A stretch of DNA of 64,000 bases from Chelonoidis abingdonii. Lineage: Eukaryota; Chordata; Testudines; Testudinidae. Shown here piece by piece: positions 33,372 to 42,945 of this stretch. The DNA is taken from NCBI RefSeq assembly GCF_003597395.2, contig NC_133771.1, forward strand, positions 56,244,115 through 56,308,114. Reading direction: 5' to 3'. Position 1 is the first letter of the stretch, and each line of letters begins with the position of its first letter. Both the position numbers and the translations under genes were made by a program. The notes beneath the pieces are model-generated. The model ran no database searches, was not told where the DNA came from, and was given only the letters and a program-made list of their open reading frames with translations.

Positions 33372-33562
33372 TGTAACCCGCACACCTCCTGGGTGTGGTG
33401 TTCTGTCCCATCTAGTGGCATGAAGAAGGGAGGGAGAGGGAGAGAGACTGACTGACTGAGCTAACAGCCAGTTGGCTCTTAGGTCATGCAGCAGGGGCTC
33501 ATGCATTAAATGCCAGAGGTCCCAGTTTTGACTGCTAATGACTGGAGTCTGTCCGCATTACA
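33372..33562 (+). repeat. 3' LTR of the TRIM-like element
   Basis: 191 bp, TGTAAC...ATTACA. It differs from the 5' LTR by a purine-rich gagagggagagaga expansion at about 33429-33446. Confidence 0.85.
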
Positions 33563-33566
33563 ATAG

Positions 33567-33890
33567 GAGTCTCAGATGATGACTCTGCACATTTTGTTCA
33601 CTTAAGAACACTTTCACTGCAGATTTCACAAAACGCAAAGAAAGTACCAATGTGATATTTCTAAAGATAGGTACAGCGCTTGACCCAAGGTTCAAGAATC
33701 TGAAGTGCCTTCCAAAATCTGAGAGAGATGAGGTGTAGAGCATGCTCTCAGAAGTCTTAAAAGAGCAACACTCTGATGTGGAAACTACAGAACCCAAACC
33801 ACCAAAAAAGAAAGCTGCTTTGGATTGTTATCAAGCAGAACCCATCATCAGCATGGATGCATGTCCCCTGGAATAGTGGCTGAAAAATGA
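33567..33890 (+). pseudogene. hAT transposase fragment, right arm
   Basis: On + the sequence reads ALDPRFKNLKCLPKSERDEV, then a stop, then SMLSEVLKEQHSDVET. The DPRFK motif is a hallmark of the hAT transposase region just before the dimerisation domain. Further on it reads ISMDACPLE, a stop, then WLKNEG, the start of the hATC domain also found on the minus strand in the left arm. It then jumps into 3' UTR sequence, so the rest of hATC is deleted in this arm. Two stops and the deletion make it non-functional. Confidence 0.85.
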
Positions 33891-33969
33891 AGGGACATTG
33901 TTTTATTTTTGAATGCAGTTTTTTTGTACATAAGTCTACATTTGTAAGTTCAACTTTCATGATAAAGAG

Positions 33970-34218
33970 CAGGGATCAGCAACCTTTGGCACTGGCTGTG
34001 ATTTGCCGCTTCAGGCCAATGGGGGCTATGGGAAGCAGTGCGGGCCGAGGGATGTGCTGGCTACCGCTTACTGCCACATCCTTTGGCCTGGAGCAGCGAA
34101 CCGCGGCCAGTGGGAGCTGTGATCGGCCAAACCTGCGGACACAGCAGGTAAACAAACCAGCCTGGCCCACCAGGGTGCTTACGCTGCTGGGCCACGTGCC
34201 AAAAGTTGCCAATCCCTG
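33970..34218. mobile_element. Palindromic hAT MITE with perfect 8-bp duplication
   Basis: Starts cagggatcagcaacctttgg and ends aaaagttgccaatccctg. The two halves are complementary through most of the 249 bp ('ccaatgggggctatggg', 'ccagtgggagctgtgatc'). It is flanked by ataaagag at 33962-33969 and 34219-34226. Inserted into the right arm of the foldback hAT element, so it is younger. Confidence 0.93.
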
Positions 34219-34474
34219 ATAAAGAGATTAAACTATAGTACTTATATTAGGTGCATTGAAAAATACTATTTTGTTTTTTACAGTGCTAATACTAGTAATC
34301 AAAAATAAATATAAAGTGAGCATTATACGCTTTGTATTCTGTGTTGTAATTGAAATCAATATATTTGAAAATGTAGAAAACATCAAAAAATATTTAAATA
34401 AATGGTATTCTATTATTGTTTAACAGTGCAATTAATCACAATTTTTTTAATCGCTTGACAGCCCTAATTTTTAG

Positions 34475-34628
34475 TTAACTGGCCAATATCCACCTAGGTC
34501 CCCAAAGTTCTGGACCATTTTGCTTATTGAAAGAGATATAACTCAGTATGAGTTTTATAAATTTTATTAAAGCTAGTAAAGAAACAAAATAAAATCAAGA
34601 ATATATATCACCAAAGCTAAGCTATTAC
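34475..34628. other. Short spacer
   Basis: Nothing recognised between the hAT and Harbinger elements. Confidence 0.4.
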
Positions 34629-34631
34629 TAA

Positions 34632-36642
34632 GGCCTGGTCTACATTACGCATTTAAACCGATTTTAGCAGTGTTAAACCGATTTAACGCTGTACCCGTCC
34701 ACACTACAAGGCCCTTTATATCAATATAAATGGCTCTGTAAACTGATTTCTGTACGCCTCCCCGACGAGAGGACTAGCGCTAAAATCGGTATTACCATAT
34801 AGGATTAGGGTTAGTGTGGCCGCAAATCAACGGTACTGGCCTCCGGGCAGTCTCCCACAGTGCACCACTGTGACCACTCTGGACAGCAATCTGAACTTGG
34901 ATGCAGTGGCCAGGTAAACAGGAAAGCCCCGCGAACTTTTGAATTTCATTTCCTGTTTGCCCAGCGTGGAGCTCTGATCAGCATGGGTGGCGATTGCTCC
35001 CAAATCCAAATTTAAAAAGCTCCCAAATGGACTATACGGACATTTTCAATCTGAGCGCTGTTATGTGGAAGACAAAGGTTTTTATCCGTTACAGGATTTA
35101 TTTGAAATGGCCAAAGCGCTTCTGATGAGAGAAAAGAATCTTGCAGGCTACAAGTGCTTGCGATTATATGTCGTTAAAGCATAACTGGAAAGCCAAAGGA
35201 ATCCAAGTTATGTATTATAGGAAGGGAAGGATACTGAACTGCTTATACAACAGTCTCCCGAATAGAGATTATTACATTCTGGCTGATCCCAAATGCCGTA
35301 GTTCAAACACATTTGTTTCTGGCGGGTGGTGGGGGTTTGTGTTTTTTTTAATGGATAATTTTCCTCTCCCCCTCCACGTGAAAGAAAAGAAAGAAATCAT
35401 TCATTACTTCTTTCAATCACCTTTGTCTACTGAATGTGCGGTAGACGCGATGCTTGCAGTAAGAGCAGTATCCGCTCCTCTCCCTCCCCAGGGCAGATGG
35501 TGCAGTAGACTGCTAGCCTCTCATCAGCCTGAGAGTTCCTGGCTGCCTAGGTGAAAACTGGCTGAGCAACCTGGTAAAAATAGAATGTCTTCCTGTCATC
35601 TCAGTAGATGGTTACAGAACGGTGGTAACATCCTCATCATAGCAACTGGAGGCTGAGCTCCACAGCCCCATCCCTTTCCTGTGTTAAAGAAAGATTCTGT
35701 ACAACCTGACTATCACCATGGATGCTGGGCTCCTTCCCCCACCTGCTTAATGTTCTGCCTGACTGTCCTAGCAGCTAGGCTGCATCCCCCTCATTTATCT
35801 CACTAACAAGTCATGTTTCTATTCCTGCATCTCTATAACTCATACACAATGGGGGGACACTGCCATGTATCAGGAAGTTGGGGAGAGGGAAGCAACGTTG
35901 GGGCACAACCCATGGAATCAGGCACTATTCTCGATCTCGTAGCAGCTGTGCCTCGATACACTTGCTCTAGTACACTTGCCCATTTAGGAGGACTGACTTA
36001 TTAGAGATCATAGAGTGACTCAGGGATCTATTCCATTTTTGCCTTTGCACCCGGCCGACCTCAGCCAGGAGCACCATGATTAAGCTAGCAGCATACAGAA
36101 CGACAAAACCGTCAGCTCATTTCCCAATTACAATGGCCACAACAGTACAGAAACAAGATAACTGTCTCTCTATTTCATGCAAAAGCAATGGATGCTGCTG
36201 TGTACGCTGCCAGTATCGCCTCTTTCCGCGCTCCAGTACACATACAGTGATTTAAAAAAAAAAAAGTGAACGGCTCATGTGCCGTGCATGGCGTCTCCAG
36301 GCATCCAGGGAAGAAGTTCAAAATATTGTCGCTGTTGCTTTCCCGATGAAGAATGAGTAGACATTTACCCAGAACCACCCACGACAATGATTTTTGCCCC
36401 ATCAGGCACTGGGATCTGAACCCAGAATTCCAAGGGGCAGGGGAGACTGCGGGAACTATGGGATAGCTACGGGATAGCTACCCATAGTGCAACACTCCAA
36501 AAATCGACGCTAGCCTCGGACCATGGATGCATACCACCAAATTAATGTGCTTAGTGTGGCCGCGTGCACTTGACTTTATACAATCTGTTTTACAAAACCG
36601 GTTTATGTAAAATCAGAATAATCCCGTAGTGTAGACGTACCC
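34632..36642. mobile_element. Complete 2-kb PIF/Harbinger-type element
   Basis: Left end ggcctggtctacattacgca, right end (inverted) gggtacgtctacactacggg, flanked by the 3-bp duplication taa (34629-34631, 36643-36645), the TWA target of PIF/Harbinger. Sub-terminal 'aaaccgatttta' words repeat inside both ends. The right 250 bp match 2560-2801. It has neither a transposase nor a Myb-like gene I can recognise, but carries coding-like sequence at 34987-35330. Confidence 0.9.
34987..35330 (+). pseudogene. Coding-like segment carried by the Harbinger element, unknown family
   Basis: Two overlapping + frames join into one plausible protein. The first (34987-35184) includes ERCYVEDKGFYPLQDLFEMA and ends GYKCLRLYVVKA. 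The second (35141-35554) continues as HNWKAKGIQVMYYRKGRI and later YYILADPK. A small indel near 35170 separates them. The combined stretch has balanced amino-acid composition and no low complexity, unlike the chance frames in this window. I do not recognise the family; it is neither the Myb-like nor the DDE protein of Harbinger elements. It may be a captured gene or an unrelated ORF of this subfamily. Beyond about 35330 (a g/t-rich run) the frame loses protein character. Confidence 0.4.
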
Positions 36643-36645
36643 TAA

Positions 36646-37055
36646 CACTACTAAATGGAGAGCAAAGCAATACAACTATCAAATCAAGATCAAATCAACA
36701 AGTGATCTTTAATATTGGATTTGAATTATATCAAATTAGTTAAATCATCAGATTAATACAACACAAATCAATCCTTGTAAATCCTAAAAAAGGGATCTCA
36801 GGAGGTGTTTGTCTGTTTGATTATGAACCCCCAACTAAAGAATTTTAGCAAAGTCAGTCAAAATATTTAGATACTGAAATCAATAAAAACTTCCTCCTTA
36901 GATGTCAGTTCTTGAGTGATAGCTAATCCATTTCTTCACCTATTCCAAACAGAGATATTATAATACAGGCCTTAACGGGAAACTCTAAGTGGAAGTTTGA
37001 CAGCTCTTGCTTAAAAGTTTTATAGCTGACAGCTTCCATTTGCTTAGGATTCTTA
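36646..37055. other. No recognisable feature
   Basis: Non-coding AT-rich DNA. Confidence 0.4.
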
Positions 37056-37135
37056 GGGTAGGTCTACACTTCAATTAAACAACCGTGGCTGACCCTTTGT
37101 CAGCTAACTTGGACTTGAAGGGCTTTGGTAAAGGG
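37056..37135. mobile_element. Harbinger-like MITE fragment
   Basis: Begins gggtaggtctacacttcaat after tta, the same class of end as 36642 and 14263, followed by 'ccgtggctgaccctttgtcagc'. Right end missing. Confidence 0.5.
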
Positions 37136-37143
37136 GTTGCATA

Positions 37144-37273
37144 GGTACTAGAACTAGGAATGCTGGGGATGCTGTTGCACTCCCTAGCTTGAAGTGGTTT
37201 CAATCATATACAGAGTTTAGAGTTTGATTCAATGGCTCTCAGCACCCTCACTATATAAATTGTTCCAGCATCC
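37144..37273. mobile_element. Short MITE with ggtactagaac / gttccagcatcc ends
   Basis: The ends are imperfect inverted repeats (consensus-like ggtgctggaac). The interior has 'gcttgaagtggtttcaatca' and 'aatggctctcagcaccctca', words I associate with a frequent chelonian repeat. It directly follows the Harbinger-like fragment. Confidence 0.5.
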
Positions 37274-37758
37274 ATGAGGGGCTGTATAATTGCACTGTAG
37301 ACATTCGGGCTTGGTCTGCAGCCCAGGATCTGGGATCTTCCCACTTTCCAGGAGACTTCTCAGCTTTATCCTTGATGCTTATGGTTTGTGAGCTTTGCTC
37401 ACTTTGTATTGCAGCACCTCCATCCAATGCCTTTGGATAAATCAGACAAAGACTTACCTTGGAGCCCTGCAACATAGTCCAATCAGATTTGAATTAGGTC
37501 ACCTTACCTAGTATCAACTTGGAAAAGTCTTGCTTAAGTCAGCGACATTAAAAATATTCAGCGTTTACATACCAGAGATTGCCAAGGCCACAATCCTCCT
37601 CCCCATCCTCATCCCCACCCCCCACAAAAAATCAAAACACAAGACTACTTTTGAGGAAGATGAAATGTCCTTGTCTAGGTGAAAGTCTTATGATGGCATT
37701 ATATCGACACTTTACAGAAAGTGCACCCAAAATCCTGTAAATTGAAAAGGCCTACTGA
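37274..37758. other. No recognisable feature
   Basis: Non-coding. Confidence 0.4.
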
Positions 37759-37892
37759 CAGCCTGTCAAGGTTTTTTCCCCACTTTGAACTTTAGCATCC
37801 AAAAAGTGGGGACCTGCATGATCACTTTTAAGCTTAATTACTAGCTTAAATTTGGTACGCTGCCACCAGCCAAAAATTTGAGATACCTCAAT

Positions 37893-37977
37893 TCCCTTGG
37901 ATCCAAAACAGAAAAAATAAATTAGGTCTCAAAAAGAAAGCTTTTAATTAAGAAAGAAAGGTAAAAAATATCTCTGT
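37893..37977. repeat. Copy 1 of an 85-bp duplication
   Basis: Nearly identical to 38642-38726 (one substitution and two single-base length differences): 'tcccttgg', 'tccaaaacagaaaaaataaa', 'aggtctcaaaaagaaagctt', 'aaagaaaggtaaaaaat'. Confidence 0.9.
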
Positions 37978-38282
37978 AAAATCAGGGGATGGAAAATGTT
38001 ACAGGTACTCAGATTTATATAGCTTAGAGGTGACCCCCCCCAGCATTAGATTTAAAGTTACAGAAACAAGTAAAAATCTTCAAGCAAAAGTCACATTTAA
38101 AGTAAGAAAACAACTAAGACTATTCACACCTTGTCCTGGCTATTAGACTATTTTGAACAGAGAGACTGATTTAGAAAGATTGAGAAAACCGGGTTACGTC
38201 TGTCCCCTTAGCACCCACACAGCGAAACAACGAACAAAGCAAACAACATAACAAAGTTCCTCACCAAATTTGAAAGTTACTT

Positions 38283-38390
38283 GTATCAGAGGGTACCGCT
38301 GTTAGTCTGGATCTGTAAAAGCAGCAAAGATCCTGTAGCAGCAACCTATATACTAAACAGAAGTTTGGAGCATGAGCATTCGTGAGCATC
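38283..38390 (-). mobile_element. 3'-end fragment of a high-copy turtle retroelement
   Basis: Minus strand reads 'tgctcatgctccaaacttct', a 'ttgctgcttttacagatcca' part and 'gactaacagcggtaccctct'. Class uncertain; I lean towards Penelope-like but cannot show a reverse transcriptase. Orientation is opposite to the sister fragment at 38727. Confidence 0.55.
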
Positions 38391-38641
38391 GAGGCAATAT
38401 AGTGTTTGGCGACACTTCCTGTTCCCAAAACCTTCCTGGGAACCCAAACCCAACCGCCTTGGTCTTTTAAACAGAGAAATAAACATCCCCCTCTTTTTTC
38501 CCCCCCGCCCAGACTTTCCCCTCCCTGGGTGCCTGATGAAAGTTCACACTGATCCAAACTCCTTGATCCTTAAAAAAAGAGGAATTAACTCCCTCCTCCT
38601 TCCTCCTTTCCCCCACCAATCCCTTGGTGATTTAGACTCAA

Positions 38642-38726
38642 TCCCTTGGTTCCAAAACAGAAAAAATAAATAGGTCTCAAAAAGAAAGCTTTTAATTAAG
38701 AAAGAAAGGTAAAAAATTATCTCTGT
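38642..38726. repeat. Copy 2 of the 85-bp duplication
   Basis: See 37893-37977. This copy ends abruptly at the junction with the hammerhead-like fragment at 38727. Confidence 0.9.
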
Positions 38727-38815
38727 GCATCTGACGAAGTGGGTATTCACCCACGAAAGCTCATGCTTCAAAACGTCTGTTAGTCTATAAGGTGCCACAG
38801 GATTCTTTGCTGCTC
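38727..38815 (+). mobile_element. 3'-end fragment of the same retroelement, with ribozyme-like core
   Basis: Contains 'gcatctgacgaagtgggta', 'ttcacccacgaaagctcatg', 'aacgtctgttagtctataag' and 'gtgccacaggattctttgct'. The first part has the shape of a hammerhead ribozyme core (CUGACGA, a 6-bp stem, GAAA). Confidence 0.6.
38731..38768 (+). ncRNA. Hammerhead-ribozyme-like motif, probably inactive
   Basis: ctgacga (38731-38737) fits CUGANGA. gtgggt (38739-38744) pairs perfectly with acccac (38749-38754) as stem II around the loop attc. gaaa (38755-38758) follows, then a 2-bp gc/gc stem III around tcat. Two departures are an extra A at 38738 and no visible stem I. Hammerheads are known in Penelope-like elements; here the assignment is inference. 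Confidence 0.35.
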
Positions 38816-38935
38816 TGAAAGTATCTTGTCCCCCGACTGGTCCTCTGGTCAGGTGTCAGCCAGGTTTACTGAGTTTCTTAACATTTTACAGGTAAAAGAG
38901 ACATTAACCCTTAACTATCTGTTTATGACACAGCC

Positions 38936-39764
38936 AATCAACATTCATCCATCAGAAAGTTTTGAAATAATTCATAACATCTTATTACCAGCTGTTACCA
39001 TTCTTCTTACAAACAAGACAATTTTAAATAATCTTTATCTTTAGGAACTAGGCCATAAATCATACAGTTTATCTTGGAAAGTTTTCATCTTGATAGAGAA
39101 AAGTTACTTTAAAGCATATCAACTCATAAAAATAATATCTGCATAGAATTTGTATGCCCGTATCATTTTTATCTCACACTACCTTTCTCCCTTCCTGCTG
39201 GCCAGATAGTTATGCAAGAAAAAGAGTAAACTCTGAGTTACTCTAACAGTATCTTTTATCCCATTAAATAAAGAATAATACAGAAAACTAGCCAATTTCA
39301 AGGTGTATTTAATTGACATTGGGCTTCTATCCAAGTGAGGCTGTTTTAGGAAAGGAGATTACTTTTTGCCAATCACCCACATACTAAATGTACATAGCAG
39401 AAAATACAGTGTTATCACAAATGTATCCCTTAATGTAGCTGTACAAACAAATTACGCTTGCTGAAGAAATGATAACTCTGAGTTTCTTATTTTTGTGCAT
39501 TTAAATTCTCAGTCATAATATTTCACTAACATTTTTAACTGTCATTTGTCTTTATTTTTGATTTTTTAAGTGAAAAAATGTGCATGATAGCTCATTAAAA
39601 TAAATTATTAGAGGTATATAGGTCAGATATAAATATAAAAGGAAGAAAGTGAAATGAAAACAAATTGATTGTTTATTGAAATAAAAGTTTTAGTGTGAGA
39701 TCTGAGATACATATGTGCATGCTACATCTGGAATTCTGAATCTGCGTTTATGAAAGCCAATACG
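38936..39764. other. No recognisable feature, AT-rich
   Basis: Non-coding. Confidence 0.4.
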
Positions 39765-39965
39765 GCTGTATGAGTGTGGGCTTGGGAGTCAGGCAATTCT
39801 GACTCTGCCATGGACTCACTATATGGCCTTGGACAAATCACTTCATCTTTTTCTGTCTGTAAAATGGGAATAATAATGTTCATCCTACTACCTCAGAGAG
39901 CTGCTAAGAATTTGTTGTTGCATATCTGTATATTGCTTTGATTATATAAGGCAACTGAAAAATGT
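39765..39965 (+). mobile_element. MIR/CORE-SINE relic
   Basis: 'gggcttgggagtcaggcaat', 'tgactctgccatggactcac', 'tggccttggacaaatcactt', 'ctgtaaaatgggaataataa' and 'cctcagagagctgctaag' are in canonical MIR order. Confidence 0.88.
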
Positions 39966-41666
39966 TAAATATTTTTGAAATTGTCCTACTGAAATAGGCC
40001 AATATCATATATTTATTTTCATGGTATACATAAAATGTAATGTAATTTCATGTGTATATTTAAAGTGATATTCATATAGGGCCTTATCCAGCTCCCACAG
40101 AAGTCACTGGGAGTTGCATAATTTCTATAAATGCATTCTGTAGAGGTTCAGCAATATACATAGTGGAATATATACATAAACAGGAGCTCTGTATTTCACT
40201 GAGTATGCATAGGATCAGAAGGGTGTAGGGGGGGAATCCATCATCCTCTCAAATTTTAGAAGGAAGTATGCAAAACGTAATGCAATGGCAGTGTCTCTTA
40301 GGTTTTGAATGGATCTACCTATATGCTGTGATAGCTGTTTATGAAAGATTTCCTGACAGTGTGGGGCATCCTGCCAAAGAGATAGAAAGCGAAGGGAGGC
40401 AGTTGGTGCAGACGTGCAAATGCCTCACATTCATGGTTGTTTGTCTTCAGAAGGTTCCCAGAGATTTACGGAGTTTAGGGGATCCACATGGGTGACATCC
40501 TGTCCCTTACCTCCCCAAAGAAAAATCTAATTGAAACTCCTTTGGGGAAATATCAGAGAACTTACCTCCTGTCAGTCCCCATCCTGATATGCATATCAAT
40601 GGGGTGTAAATTGGCCCAAGAGAAAGTCTAAAAAATTTGACTCGTGTCAACCTTTTTTCTGAAACACTTAAATAACTCAGAACAGGCCAAACAATATATT
40701 AGCAAATCAAATAATTGCTAGGATAAGCATAACCATGAGAAATTTCTGCTTATTTCAGGGAATATTTTTTTCCCCAGAAAGTTATAAGTACCTTGAAGAC
40801 AATAGCGTACAATGAGAATGCCTCTGAACCACAACTGTGCCATCATGGTTGCCCTATAGTAATCTGTAAATGACACCTTTTAACAAGTAGTGGATAAAGC
40901 AACAAATACAATAATTTCTGAAAAAGACAACCTTATCTCACATAAGCAACTAGAGCAATCATTATTGCAACCACTAATCCACTGATTTAGGTAAACATAT
41001 ATCTTATGGATTCTGCAGGTGTGTACAATGATTGAGAATATCTCCTTAAATGTAACAATTATGTAAATTCATTTTCCATGGAGACTTGGGTGGAATCAGA
41101 CTGCTTACCATGACACCACTGATGGTAAAGTCAATACATAATAATAGGGTATCAAAATAACCTGAATGTAGATAACATCAAGTCAGCTTGATTTTATTGC
41201 TTCTTTGCCTTTATAAACTAATTTATATGTCATCCGTCTTTCAGCATTTATCAATGTCAAGAACTTGTAAAAAGCCCTGTGACACGCAACAGTCCTATTT
41301 TCAGTTACTCAAGTGTAAAATTTTGTCAGCTTGTTTTTGTCTAATTAGCAAACTACTTCCACCTCAAAGTATTGCAACAGGAAAGTGGTCATATTTGCCC
41401 TTTTCTACTCCTAACTGTAGCTTTTACTGATCAGTCAGCAAATAAAAGATTTCTGGGAACCAGGTCAGGTCAGATACACCTACTGTACTGCAGAAATTAT
41501 AAATCAGCTTGGATATCATTGTTGAATTATCTATTATTCCGTTCTCAGTGTAAAGATGTTAACAGTACTCTGATATAAATTATGTATATTAAATATACAA
41601 AAAGATTTGTCTTATATGACTGACACACAATCCAGTCAAGCTGCTCCATGAGAACCAAAACTTAAT
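39966..41666. other. No recognised gene; short repeat scrap at 40078-40130
   Basis: 40078-40130 ('agggccttatccagctccca' / 'cactgggagttgc') belongs to the amniote 'gggcctgatcc' repeat. The remainder is unique AT-rich DNA with short frames only. Confidence 0.45.
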
Positions 41667-42135
41667 GGGCTTGTTCCACAAAGAGATGTAGGCACTATTT
41701 CAGCATGTACATCCAAAATTTAGATCATCAAAACCCTTTCTCAGCTGAGGCCTATCCTGTAAGCATCGAAAGTCCCTATGTGCCTAAATTTCTGCCAGTG
41801 GGCGTACCCAAAGCTGCTTAAATTCTGATGCCACTAAGCTGCTCCAGCAGGATCCTTAAGGTAGGCATTCCCCCTTATCTTAACTGCAGGCCCCAATCTG
41901 TTAGGCGTACTCAGAGGCCACCTACAAGCATGCTCATCAGATTGGGCCCTGCGCAGAACACAGCCAGTGAAGTAGGTAGTGCTGTTCCATTTTATATAAA
42001 TACTTAAATATTCACTAGGCCAGAGCAAGAGTAAAAGTGAATCTATAGCCCAGTGGCTAGGCAAGTGGGAGACCAAGAGTCCAGTTTCTGCTTCACTGAA
42101 TATTTAAGTAGGCCATGCAAAATGGAACAAGTTTT
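41667..42135. mobile_element. Non-autonomous repeat with gggcttgttccacaaag end and internal foldback
   Basis: The left end gggcttgttccacaaagag is the reverse complement of the right end of the block at 44690-45027 (ctttgtggaactagccc), so both belong to one family with inverted ends. Inside, 41982-42014 (ctgttccattttatata...tacttaaatattca) and 42097-42131 (tgaatatttaagta...aaaatggaacaag) form imperfect inverted arms around a 'tagcccagtggctaggcaag' core, also seen at 61351-61477. Confidence 0.6.
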
Positions 42136-42239
42136 AACAGGAGAGACTGAGAGAGTGTCACCCCGGAATACCCTGTAACCAATGTTTAGGATTATGTCCT
42201 GTGAGGTTGCAGATACTGGTTGAAGTCACTGGTACAAAT

Positions 42240-42945
42240 CAGGGCCGCCCAATTTGCCCCAGGCCTCGGGCTCCACAGGGGCCCCTACGAGAATGGCTGA
42301 GGCTCCCTCCTCAACCCCGCCCCGAACCCACCTCCACCCTTCTCCCGGAGCCTCAGTGCATCCAGGAATGTCCCTGAACAGCGCTGCAGCGTGGCTCCAG
42401 CAGGGCCTGAGCTCCTCTCTGCTCAGAGATGCGTGGTAAAGGTGCAAGGCTGCGAGCTCCAGGCTGGTTGGAGGGAGCTCAGGCCCCGTTGGAGCTCGCC
42501 GCCCCGCCCTCTTACCACGCGGATCTGAGTGGGGAGGAGCTCAGGCCCCGCTGCAGCGCTGTTCAAGGACACTCCTGGATGTGGAACGCTGAGGCCACGG
42601 GTGAGATGGAAGCTGGGGGAAAGGGGCAGGGAGTCCCAGGGACAATCAGGGGACAGGGAGGGGGCCGAGGTTGGGGGGGCAGACAGGGAACGTGGGGGTT
42701 GGATCATGGGCGTTCCGAGGCTCTGTCAGGACTCAGCAGGGGGGTGGATAGGAGTCAGGGGACAGAGAGCAGGGGTGGGGTCCTGGGGTGGTGGTTGGGG
42801 GGAGTTTCTGGGGGACAATGAGTAGACAAGGAGCAGGATGAGTCAGGGATTCTGAGGGGAACAGGCTGTTGGGAGGCAGGAAGTGGGTGGGGGTTGGATA
42901 GGGGGCAGGGCCAGGCTGTTTAGGAGGCACAGACTTCCCTACCCT
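42240..42945. mobile_element. GC-rich hAT-like repeat with minisatellite
   Basis: Left end cagggccgcccaatttgccc corresponds to the left end of the hAT-like unit at 44373 (cagggctgcccgtggtggga) and shares 'gccccaggcc'. The interior to about 42595 is GC-rich. 42600-42930 is a degenerate G-rich minisatellite with units like 'ggggacagggag' and 'gggggttggata'. Overlapping frames of 60-130 codons on both strands are composition artefacts. Confidence 0.5.
42600..42930 (+). repeat. G-rich degenerate minisatellite
   Basis: Repeating 'caggggacagggag', 'gggggttggat', 'gtcaggggacagagagcagg'. Around 42771-42815 several GGGG runs lie close enough for a possible G-quadruplex. Confidence 0.65.

Larger units (their letters stand above)
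33104..33562 (+). mobile_element. Miniature LTR retrotransposon (TRIM-like) inside the hAT element
   Basis: Two direct repeats, 33104-33302 and 33372-33562, each start tgtaaccc and end ttaca (TG...CA). They flank only 69 bp. The internal part starts with a primer-binding-like agttggggctcagccaggat (14 of 18 bases as in the tRNA-Pro site of gamma-type retroelements) and ends with a purine tract, aggggaagta. The whole is flanked by a perfect 4-bp duplication atag (33100-33103, 33563-33566), the size gammaretrovirus-like integrases make. No coding capacity. Confidence 0.85.
32373..34466. mobile_element. Foldback hAT element, host for two nested insertions
   Basis: Flanked by a perfect 8-bp duplication, atttttag (32365-32372 and 34467-34474). 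The ends are inverted (tggggctctcgattaatc / gcttgacagcccta), and inverted similarity continues for several hundred bases on each side ('caatggaataccaaatgaa' against 'aatggtattctattattg', and so on). Each arm also carries part of the C-terminal hAT transposase gene, pointing inward to the centre from opposite strands. Without the nested TRIM-like element and MITE it would be about 1.37 kb. Confidence 0.88.
37764..38930 (-). mobile_element. Solo LTR, rearranged, with perfect 5-bp duplication
   Basis: Read on the minus strand it is TGTCATAAACAG...CCTTGACA, flanked by cagcc (37759-37763 and 38931-38935). Its start matches the solo LTR at 27363 in the opposite orientation. It is longer (1167 bp) because it holds two fragments of another retroelement (38283-38390 and 38727-38815) and an 85-bp internal duplication, with the order of LTR blocks changed relative to 27363-28203. 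Confidence 0.85.

Noticed and set aside
40585..40598. 14-bp perfect palindrome tgatatgcatatca
   Set aside because: A single short AT-rich palindrome in 64 kb can arise by chance; no context supports a binding site.
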